Below are positions 46,801-52,677 of a stretch of DNA of 52,677 nucleotides, one piece after another. Source of the stretch: Lysobacter sp. (GTDB taxonomy: Bacteria; Pseudomonadota; Gammaproteobacteria; Xanthomonadales; Xanthomonadaceae); NCBI GenBank assembly GCA_027306995.1, contig DAHUXS010000020.1, forward strand, positions 1 to 52,677, given 5' to 3'. A program made the translations under genes and the position numbers. Position 1 is the stretch's first letter. Every line of letters starts with the position of its first letter. A model generated the notes under the pieces. That model made no database searches and was not told the origin of the DNA. It saw only the letters and a program-made list of their open reading frames with translations.

Positions 46801-47891
46801 GATCCCTTCCGCCGCAACAACAGACGCTGGTCCGGCCCGACCTGGCGCATGTCGGTGATTTCCAGCTCGTGGCGATCGGCCATCGTTTCGATCGACAACC
46901 CATCGAACATCGGGCGCGCGCGATCGCCGAGCAGCAATGGCGCGACATAGAACAACAGCTCGTCCACCAACCCTGCGCTGAGGAAGGCGCCCGAAAGCGT
47001 GGCGCCGGCTTCGATCTGCACCTCGTTGATCTCGCGGCGGGCGAGTTCGGCCAGCACCGCCTGCAAGTCGAGGTTCTGGCCCTGCATCGCAACCGGGACG
47101 CGCTGTGCCTCAAAACCGCGCGGCGGCTTGGCGTCCGGCGCATGCATGTAGAGCGTCGGCACCTCGCCTTCGCGGACATGACCGCGCGCGATCGTCGCCA
47201 GGCCGGGATCGAGCACCACGCGCAACGGCGGCACATACGGCACGCCATCGGGCAGGCGCACGGTCAGGTGCGGATCGTCGGCAAGCACTGTCCCCGCGCC
47301 GGTCAACAAGGCGCCGCAGCGCGCGCGCCAGCGATGCACATCCTCGCGCGACTGCGGGCTGGTGATCCATTTCGATTCGCCGCTGGCCAGCGCGGTGCGG
47401 CCATCGAGGCTGATGCCCTGCTTGATCCGCACCCACGGCCGCCCGCGTTCGACGCGCGCAAGGAAGGCGCGATTGAGCTGGCGCGCCTGCGCTTCCATCA
47501 AGCCCGATACGACTTCAATGCCGGCTGCCTGCAAGCGCGCGAAACCTGCGCCATCGACTTTCGGGAAAGGATCGCGCATCGCCGCGACCACGCGGCTGAC
47601 GCCGGCGCCGATCAATGCTTCGGTGCATGGCGGCGTGCGCCCGGTGTGTGCGCACGGTTCCAGCGTCACGTAGGCGGTCGCACCATAGGCGCGGCCACCG
47701 GCGTCGCGCAGCGCCATCACTTCGGCATGGGGCTCGCCGGCGCGCTCGTGCCAGCCCTCGCCAACCACGCCTTCATCCTGGGTGATGACGCAGCCGACCA
47801 TCGGGTTCGGCTTGGTGGTGTACGCACCTCGCTCGGCGAGGCGCAGTGCCCGCGCCATCATCGCGTGATCGAAAGCAGTGAACACGCTCAT
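46797..47891 (-). CDS. ribD: Bifunctional pyrimidine deaminase/reductase RibD
   Basis: This 364-residue enzyme catalyses steps two and three of riboflavin synthesis. The deaminase zinc site is HAEVMALRDAG and PCAHTGRTPPC (His and two Cys). The reductase domain begins near residue 145 (PWVRIKQGISLDGRTAL) with LLTGAGTVLADDPHLTVR and IEAGATLSGAFL. ATG 47891 lies five bases beyond the nrdR stop. No FMN riboswitch is seen upstream. Confidence 0.96.
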   Translation of the reverse strand: MSVFTAFDHAMMARALRLAERGAYTTKPNPMVGCVITQDEGVVGEGWHERAGEPHAEVMALRDAGGRAYGATAYVTLEPCAHTGRTPPCTEALIGAGVSRVVAAMRDPFPKVDGAGFARLQAAGIEVVSGLMEAQARQLNRAFLARVERGRPWVRIKQGISLDGRTALASGESKWITSPQSREDVHRWRARCGALLTGAGTVLADDPHLTVRLPDGVPYVPPLRVVLDPGLATIARGHVREGEVPTLYMHAPDAKPPRGFEAQRVPVAMQGQNLDLQAVLAELARREINEVQIEAGATLSGAFLSAGLVDELLFYVAPLLLGDRARPMFDGLSIETMADRHELEITDMRQVGPDQRLLLRRKGS

Positions 47892-47895
47892 TGCC

Positions 47896-48417
47896 TCAGC
47901 GCTTCTTGTTCCTGTCGATCGGCACCACTTCGCCACCGAGCAACGGCAATTGCCCTTCGCCGGCGAGATCGTGTTCGAGGCGATCGAGCTCCTCGCGGAA
48001 ATCGGCCGCGTCCTCGAACTTGCGATAGACCGAGGCGAAACGCACAAAGGCGACCTGGTCGAGCTTGCGCAGTTCCGCCATCACGAATTCGCCGACGCGT
48101 CGCGACGGCAGCTCGCGTTCGGTGGTCCTGCGCAGCTGGTGCACCACCGCGCGCACGCCGACCTCGATCTGCTCTTCCGACACCGGACGCTTGTGCAGCG
48201 CGCGATCGAAGCTCAGGCGCAACTTGCGGGCGTCGAAGTTCTCGCGGCGACCGTCGGACTTGACGATTGCTGGCAGCTTCAATTCGATGGTTTCCAGCGT
48301 CGAAAAACGCTCCCCGCAGGCTTCGCACTCGCGACGACGACGGATCGTCGCGCCGTCGTCGGACACGCGCGAATCGATCACGCGGGTATCGGAGTGCTGG
48401 CAATACGGGCAATGCAC
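47896..48417 (-). CDS. nrdR: Transcriptional repressor NrdR
   Basis: This 173-residue zinc-ribbon/ATP-cone regulator represses ribonucleotide reductase genes. The zinc finger is CPYCQH and CEACGERF with the basic TIRRRREC between; the ATP cone runs from [15 protein letters not shown] to [11 protein letters not shown]. The start is GTG 48417 (reads HCPYCQH next), which fits the invariant family N-terminus; the long upstream frame is spurious. The C-terminal tail is about 20 residues longer than in E. coli. It heads the rib operon. In relatives glyA often precedes it; here a plus-strand hydrolase gene intervenes. Confidence 0.95.
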   Translation of the reverse strand: MHCPYCQHSDTRVIDSRVSDDGATIRRRRECEACGERFSTLETIELKLPAIVKSDGRRENFDARKLRLSFDRALHKRPVSEEQIEVGVRAVVHQLRRTTERELPSRRVGEFVMAELRKLDQVAFVRFASVYRKFEDAADFREELDRLEHDLAGEGQLPLLGGEVVPIDRNKKR

Positions 48418-48511
48418 GCGGAATTCGCACGTCGACGAGTCGGATTCCCTACACTTTAACGCATGCCATCCGGTGCAAGGCATGATGACCCACCCCGTGG
48501 AGAAGACACGC

Positions 48512-49585
48512 ATGCACATGGCCCTTCGCCTGCTCCTGATTGCGCTCGCTTGGCTGGCCTGCACCACCGCGATCGCCGGGCAGCCGCCCGGTCCGGCCGG
48601 CGGCGTCGGCTACACCACCTTCGAGACCCGGGATCCCGTACGTGGCGGCCCGATGACGGGATACCTGTTCTATCCGGCGGCGACCAAGCCGGGCAAACCG
48701 ATGCGGGTCGGGGTCTACGACATCGATGCGGTGGCCGATGCGCGTCCGCTGCCCGGTGCGAAGCCGCTCGTCCTGATCTCGCACGGCCACGGCGGTTCCG
48801 GGCTGGGACATGCCGATCTCGCCACGTACCTGGCAGGCCACGGCTTCGTGGTGGCGACGGTCACCCATCCCGGCGACAACTTCCGCGATGCCAGCCTCGA
48901 CGGCCACGCCGAAGTCTGGGGAGGCCGCCCGGTGCAGATTTCCGCCGCCATCGATGCATTGCTGCACGATCCGCGCTGGAGTCCGCTGATCGATCCGGGC
49001 CGCATCGGTGTGGCCGGGTTCTCCAACGGCGGCTATACCGCATTGACGCTGGTCGGTGCGAAGGCACGGGTGCCCCGCTTCGCCGAATACTGCGCCCGCT
49101 ATGCGCATGACGCGATGTGTGCCGGCGCCGATGCCTATCGCGCCGAGGCGGCGCGCCACGGCCAGACGCTGGAGCAGTTCCTGCAGGGCATCCAGGATCA
49201 TCTCGGCGACTGGGGCCGCACTTCCGATCCGCGGGTGAAGTCCGCCTTCGCGATGGCGCCGATGAGCGTGATGTTCGACGCCGACAGCCTGTCCGGCATC
49301 GATCGGCCGGTGTTCCTGTATTACGGCGAGGCCGATGCCGTGCTCCGCCCGTCGGAGAACGCCGCGCGCATCCGGCCGCTGCTCAAGACGCTAGTCGGCG
49401 TGCGCTCGATCCCGAAGGCCGACCATTGGGTGTTCATTCCGCCGTGCACGCGCGAACTGGCCGCCGACGTGCCGGACATCTGCCGCGACCCGCCGAGCGT
49501 GGACCGGGCCGCGGAACATGTGCGGATCAATGCCGATGCGCTGGCATTCTTCCGCAAGACGCTGGGCGGCGCTGCCGCCCGCTGA
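48512..49585 (+). CDS. Secreted alpha/beta hydrolase (dienelactone hydrolase / PAF-acetylhydrolase-like)
   Basis: This 357-residue exported hydrolase has a signal peptide [23 protein letters not shown]. The fold shows [20 protein letters not shown] (oxyanion region), the nucleophile elbow [12 protein letters not shown] with catalytic Ser, the likely Asp in [10 protein letters not shown], and the His in PKADHWVF. It resembles predicted dienelactone hydrolases. ATG 48512 has GGAG 14 bases before; ATG 48482/48485 are alternatives that would lengthen the leader. It stands alone between nrdR (divergent) and glyA (convergent, six bases apart). Confidence 0.85.
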   Translation: MHMALRLLLIALAWLACTTAIAGQPPGPAGGVGYTTFETRDPVRGGPMTGYLFYPAATKPGKPMRVGVYDIDAVADARPLPGAKPLVLISHGHGGSGLGHADLATYLAGHGFVVATVTHPGDNFRDASLDGHAEVWGGRPVQISAAIDALLHDPRWSPLIDPGRIGVAGFSNGGYTALTLVGAKARVPRFAEYCARYAHDAMCAGADAYRAEAARHGQTLEQFLQGIQDHLGDWGRTSDPRVKSAFAMAPMSVMFDADSLSGIDRPVFLYYGEADAVLRPSENAARIRPLLKTLVGVRSIPKADHWVFIPPCTRELAADVPDICRDPPSVDRAAEHVRINADALAFFRKTLGGAAAR

Positions 49586-49591
49586 ATCCGC

Positions 49592-50854
49592 TCAACCGTA
49601 AACCGGGAACTGCTTGCACTGCAGTTCGACGTTGGCGCGGACACCGGCGATCACGTCTTCCGACTTCGGGTTGTCCAGCACGTCGCAGATCCACTCCGCC
49701 AGCGCCACGCACTCCGGTTCCTTGTAGCCTCGCGTGGTCACCGCCGGGGTGCCAATGCGCAGGCCCGAGGTCACGAACGGCTTCTGCGGATCGTTGGGCA
49801 CTGCATTCTTGTTGACGGTGATGTGGGCGCGGCCCAGCGCTTCCTCGGCGGCCTTGCCGGTGACGCCCTTGCCGATCATGTCGATCAGCATCAGGTGGTT
49901 GTCGGTGCCGCCGGACACGATCTTGTAGCCGCGCGCGACGATCGTCTTCGCCATCGCCTGCGCGTTCTTGACGACCTGCTGCTGGTATTCCTTGAACGAC
50001 GGATCGAGCGCCTCCTTGAAGGCGACTGCCTTGGCGGCGATCACGTGCATCAGCGGACCGCCCTGGATGCCCGGGAACACGATCGACTGCAGCTTCTTGG
50101 CCATCTCGTCGAACTGTTCGCCGGCGCCCTTGGCGACGATGATGCCGCCGCGCGGACCGCGCAGCGTCTTGTGGGTGGTCGAAGTCACCACGTGCGCATG
50201 CGGCAGCGGGCTCGGATAGACGCCAGCGGCGATCAGGCCGGCGACGTGGGCCATGTCGACGAAGAAGATCGCGCCGACCTTGTCCGCGATCGCGCGCATG
50301 CGCGCCCAGTCGACCACGCGCGAATAGGCGGAGAAGCCGCCGACCAGCATCTTCGGCTTGTGTTCGACGGCAAGGCGTTCGACTTCGTCGTAGTCGATAA
50401 GCCCTTCGTCGTTGACGCCGTATTGCACGGCGTTGAACAGCTTGCCGCTGACGTTGACCTTGGCGCCATGGGTGAGGTGGCCGCCGTGGGCCAGCGACAT
50501 GCCGAGGATGGTGTCGCCGGGATTGAGCAGGGCGAGGTAGACGGCCTGGTTGGCCTGCGAGCCCGAATGCGGCTGGACGTTGGCATAGTCGGCGTCGAAC
50601 AGCTGCTTCAGGCGATCGATCGCCAGCTGCTCGGCGATGTCGACGAATTCGCAGCCCCCGTAATAGCGCTTGCCCGGATAGCCTTCCGCGTACTTGTTGG
50701 TGAGCTTGCTGCCCTGCGCTTCCATCACCCGCGGGCTGGCGTAGTTCTCGGAAGCGATCAACTCGACGTGATCTTCCTGGCGGCGATCTTCGCCGGCGAT
50801 GGCGGCGGCGAGTTCGGGGTCGAATCCTTCGATACGGCTGTCGCGGGGGAACAT
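49592..50854 (-). CDS. glyA: Serine hydroxymethyltransferase
   Basis: This 420-residue PLP enzyme interconverts serine and glycine with tetrahydrofolate. Motifs are [62 protein letters not shown] and the PLP-lysine site [14 protein letters not shown]. The ATG at 50854 is preceded by CCGGAG. It starts a transcription unit downstream of the terminator at 50911-50937. Confidence 0.98.
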   Translation of the reverse strand: MFPRDSRIEGFDPELAAAIAGEDRRQEDHVELIASENYASPRVMEAQGSKLTNKYAEGYPGKRYYGGCEFVDIAEQLAIDRLKQLFDADYANVQPHSGSQANQAVYLALLNPGDTILGMSLAHGGHLTHGAKVNVSGKLFNAVQYGVNDEGLIDYDEVERLAVEHKPKMLVGGFSAYSRVVDWARMRAIADKVGAIFFVDMAHVAGLIAAGVYPSPLPHAHVVTSTTHKTLRGPRGGIIVAKGAGEQFDEMAKKLQSIVFPGIQGGPLMHVIAAKAVAFKEALDPSFKEYQQQVVKNAQAMAKTIVARGYKIVSGGTDNHLMLIDMIGKGVTGKAAEEALGRAHITVNKNAVPNDPQKPFVTSGLRIGTPAVTTRGYKEPECVALAEWICDVLDNPKSEDVIAGVRANVELQCKQFPVYG

Positions 50855-50910
50855 CGGGCACTCCGGAAGGCGGAAACCCCCATTGTAGCGGCGCTGCCCG
50901 GCTCCAACGG

Positions 50911-50937
50911 AAAAGGCGCGCCGAAGCGCGCCTTTCC
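50911..50937 (-). terminator. Terminator between rcnB-like gene and glyA
   Basis: A ten-base perfect stem (AAAGGCGCGC / GCGCGCCTTT) with CGAA loop and a TTTT run on the minus strand, 30 bases after the rcnB-like stop. Confidence 0.85.
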
Positions 50938-50965
50938 TCCATCCATCAGCGATCGAGCCGCTGGA

Positions 50966-51430
50966 TCAATGGTGCAGCAAGACGTCAGCGATGATGCCGC
51001 TGGCGATCGCGACCATCAGGAAGTTGCCGCCGTCGTCACGCACCCAGCGATAGCCCGGGCGCGGGGCGCGCAAGCCGTACGGACGGTACTGCGCATACGG
51101 CACGACATACACATTGCGGTAGCCGTAGCTGCGGTAGTCGCGACCGCGTGCCCACGACGGCGGACCGCGACGGCCGTTATCCCAGTGACCGTTCTTGTGG
51201 TAGCGGCGATCGCGATCGTCATAGCGGTCGCCGTAGTAGCGGCGATCATCGCGATCGCGGCCGCGGCCCTGGTCGTCGTCGCGATCATGGCCATGTCCGC
51301 GGCCATGCCCGTCATCGCCATAGGCGACGTAATACGGACGGCCGTCGCCGTGATCCTTTGCCATCGCCGGCAGCGAAACGGCGCCCAGCACGGCCAGCGC
51401 CATCGAAGCGAGCTTGAATTTGGTTTTCAT
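50966..51430 (-). CDS. RcnB-like periplasmic protein
   Basis: This 154-residue exported protein has a signal peptide (MKTKFKLASMALAVLGAVSLPAMA). The next stretch is rich in His, Asp and Arg (HGHDRDDD and similar), followed by the conserved C-terminal region PPSWARGRDY, YVVPYAQYRPYGLR and GYRWVRDDGGNFLMVAIASG with a final hydrophobic segment IIADVLL. This is the RcnB family pattern; E. coli RcnB modulates nickel/cobalt export. The metal link here is inferred. ATG 51430 has GGGAG before it. Tandem paralogue of the next gene. Confidence 0.85.
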   Translation of the reverse strand: MKTKFKLASMALAVLGAVSLPAMAKDHGDGRPYYVAYGDDGHGRGHGHDRDDDQGRGRDRDDRRYYGDRYDDRDRRYHKNGHWDNGRRGPPSWARGRDYRSYGYRNVYVVPYAQYRPYGLRAPRPGYRWVRDDGGNFLMVAIASGIIADVLLHH

Positions 51431-51450
51431 ATCGTGTCTCCCTGCGGGAT

Positions 51451-51463
51451 GTGCACCGTGCAC
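51451..51463. promoter_or_regulatory. Perfect palindrome upstream of the rcnB-like gene
   Basis: GTGCAC, one base, GTGCAC: a 13-bp palindrome lying 21-33 bases before the ATG, in the position of a repressor operator or leader hairpin. Confidence 0.35.
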
Positions 51464-51491
51464 GTTGTCGAATCTACCGAAGCCGCCTGAA

Positions 51492-51542
51492 CGGAGATTC
51501 GATCTCCGAATCGGCCGCTCCATCCATTCAGGTTGGAGCGGC
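51492..51542 (-). terminator. Two hairpins between the rcnB-like paralogues
   Basis: CGGAGAT-TCG-ATCTCCG at 51492-51508 and a nine-base stem GCCGCTCCA / TGGAGCGGC at 51514-51542. The second lies 17 bases after the stop of the upstream paralogue and may be a weak terminator without a T run. Confidence 0.45.
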
Positions 51543-51558
51543 AAAGCTTTCTCATTCA

Positions 51559-52242
51559 TCAGTGTCCGAACAGCAGGTCGGCGATGATGCCGCTGGTGAT
51601 CGCGACCAGCAGGTAGTGGCCGAAGTCGTCACGACGCCAGCCATAGCCGCGCGGCGGATCGTACAGGCCGTAATCGCCGTAGTCGTCGACGCTGTAGGTC
51701 GGGGCGTAGTCGTCGCCGTAATAGACGCTGCCAACAGTCCACACCGGTTCTGGGCGATAGCCGTAGCCGACGCTGTAATAGCCACGACCACGGCTCGGGT
51801 AGTACGCGCGCGGCGGCGGGGCATAACGGTAGTCGCGACCGCGATCGTAGCCGCCGTAACCGCCACGTCCGTAATAGTTGTTGACCTGTTGCGGCGGCGG
51901 CATCTGCGGGCGCGATGCATAGCCATTGCGCTGCTGCCAGCCACCGCGATCGCCCCAGCCGCGGCTGTTGTTGCCGTTATTGTTGCCGTTGTCGCGATTC
52001 GTCCAACCACGGCTGTTGTCGCGATTGCCGTTGCCGTTGTTGCCGCTATCGCGACCACCCCAGCCACGACCATTGTTGCCGCGATCGTGCTGCTGGCCGC
52101 CGTTGTTCCCGCTGTTGCCATCGGACGGCTGCTGTTGCTGGCCGCGGTCACGGCCGTGATCCCGCCAATCCTGGGCGGATGCGGCGAACGGAACAGCCGA
52201 CAGGGCCAGGAACAGTGCCGCACCTTTCATCGTGGTTTTCAT
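51559..52242 (-). CDS. RcnB-like periplasmic protein with Asn/Gly/Arg-rich repeat region
   Basis: This 227-residue exported protein has the signal peptide MKTTMKGAALFLALSAVPFAASAQ. Residues 25-110 are low complexity, rich in Asn, Gly, Asp, Arg and Gln with repeated RGWG and NNGN units. A Tyr/Arg/Pro-rich part follows. The C-terminus (GYGWRRDDFGHYLLVAITSG then IIADLL) matches the neighbouring paralogue and defines the RcnB-like domain. ATG 52242 is preceded by GGGAGG. The role is unknown; an envelope metal- or stress-related function is only a guess from the family. Confidence 0.82.
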   Translation of the reverse strand: MKTTMKGAALFLALSAVPFAASAQDWRDHGRDRGQQQQPSDGNSGNNGGQQHDRGNNGRGWGGRDSGNNGNGNRDNSRGWTNRDNGNNNGNNSRGWGDRGGWQQRNGYASRPQMPPPQQVNNYYGRGGYGGYDRGRDYRYAPPPRAYYPSRGRGYYSVGYGYRPEPVWTVGSVYYGDDYAPTYSVDDYGDYGLYDPPRGYGWRRDDFGHYLLVAITSGIIADLLFGH

Positions 52243-52370
52243 GGACGACCTCCCGGCCGTGCGTGTGGTGACGGCGCCAATATGCGCGTTTGCAGCTGAA
52301 GGGAAAGTGCTTTGCCCCGGGGCATTTAGCTGCCGGAAAGCGCCGCATTCAGCCTGTGGATGGGCGCCGG

Positions 52371-52376
52371 TATAAT
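52371..52376 (+). promoter_or_regulatory. -10 box upstream of ettA
   Basis: A perfect TATAAT lies 52 bases before the ettA ATG. At 17-base spacing the -35 would be TTCAGC (three of six), so the -35 is weak. Confidence 0.5.
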
Positions 52377-52427
52377 TGGCGACATCATCCACAGAACCTG
52401 GGTGCCCCAGCGGGCGCCGGAGCGAGC

Positions 52428-52677
52428 ATGTCGCAATACATCTACACCATGAACGGCGTTTCCAAGACCGTTCCGCCCAAGCGCCAGATCATCAAGGACA
52501 TCTCGCTGTCGTTCTTCCCGGGCGCCAAGATCGGCCTGCTCGGCCTCAACGGCGCCGGCAAGTCGACCGTGCTGAAGATCATGGCCGGCGTCGACACCGA
52601 TTTCGTCGGCGAAGCGCGCCCGCAGCCCGGCATCAAGGTTGGCTACCTGCCCCAGGAACCGGAGCTCGATCCCAATA
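52428..52677 (+). CDS. ettA: Energy-dependent translational throttle protein EttA, 5' part
   Basis: The first 83 residues of an ABC-F protein are present; the gene runs out of the window. The start MSQYIYTMNGVSKTVPPKR and the Walker A GLLGLNGAGKSTVLKIMAG, then YLPQEPELDPN, match EttA closely. EttA binds the ribosomal E site and gates the first elongation step according to ATP level. GGAGCGAGC precedes the ATG. The truncation is due to the window edge. Confidence 0.93.
   Translation, partial: MSQYIYTMNGVSKTVPPKRQIIKDISLSFFPGAKIGLLGLNGAGKSTVLKIMAGVDTDFVGEARPQPGIKVGYLPQEPELDPN

Noticed and set aside
44364-48417. FMN riboswitch in the riboflavin operon
   Set aside because: The gaps before ribD, ribE, ribB and ribH are 0-31 bases and hold no RFN-like structure.
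51915-52159. Cys/Arg-rich and Leu/Pro-rich small plus-strand frames opposite the second rcnB-like gene
   Set aside because: They are shadows of the low-complexity Asn/Gly/Arg repeat on the minus strand.

Overview
The window is a chromosomal segment of a GC-rich gammaproteobacterium, most likely a member of the Xanthomonadaceae/Lysobacteraceae (Lysobacter, Luteimonas, Thermomonas or Pseudoxanthomonas type). The evidence is the type IV pilin-pilBCD-coaE arrangement, a Nudix-ThiE fusion beside secA, a dcw cluster without murD that ends ftsQ-ftsA-ftsZ-lpxC, and an lpoA-like/yraN pair. I saw no rRNA or tRNA gene, CRISPR array, insertion sequence or prophage.

1-1279: type IV major pilin genes. The 3' part of one pilin and a complete second one form a nearly identical tandem duplication, each copy with its own terminator. 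A third, diverged pilin follows behind a sigma-54-type promoter. 1387-11132: an AT-richer block between the pilins and pilB. On the plus strand it holds a GT-C/TMTC-like membrane glycosyltransferase, a Wzx-type flippase, an FkbM methyltransferase and a GT2. Converging on the minus strand are a polyprenyl-phosphate-sugar-synthase-like GT2, a methyltransferase, two GT4 and one GT2. I read this as a candidate pilin (or surface glycan) glycosylation island; it is the most novel part of the window. 11251-15737: pilB, pilC, pilD and coaE, the pilus assembly motor, platform and prepilin peptidase with a housekeeping gene.

15734-38024, almost all minus strand: Nudix-ThiE fusion, secA, an M23 peptidase (with a divergent DciA-like gene), lpxC, then the dcw cluster. 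Read in transcription order this is mraZ-rsmH-ftsL-ftsI-murE-murF-mraY-ftsW-murG-murC-ddl-ftsQ-ftsA-ftsZ-lpxC. The genes from mraZ to ftsA overlap their neighbours by 1-11 bases, so this is one translationally coupled unit. Ahead of mraZ lie a good sigma-70 promoter and a 10-bp-phased GTGGG array, the expected MraZ operator. 38375-38730 is rnpB, the RNase P RNA, with a 31-bp imperfect palindrome over its promoter.

38865-42439: a secreted protein of unknown function, rsmI, a short LpoA-like lipoprotein, yraN and a membrane hydrolase. 42448-48417, minus strand: nrdR-ribD-methyltransferase-ribE-ribB(X)-ribH-nusB-thiL, a riboflavin/thiamine operon whose RibA-like domain has lost its zinc cysteines. 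48512-52677: a secreted alpha/beta hydrolase, glyA, two RcnB-like periplasmic proteins and the 5' end of ettA, cut by the window edge.
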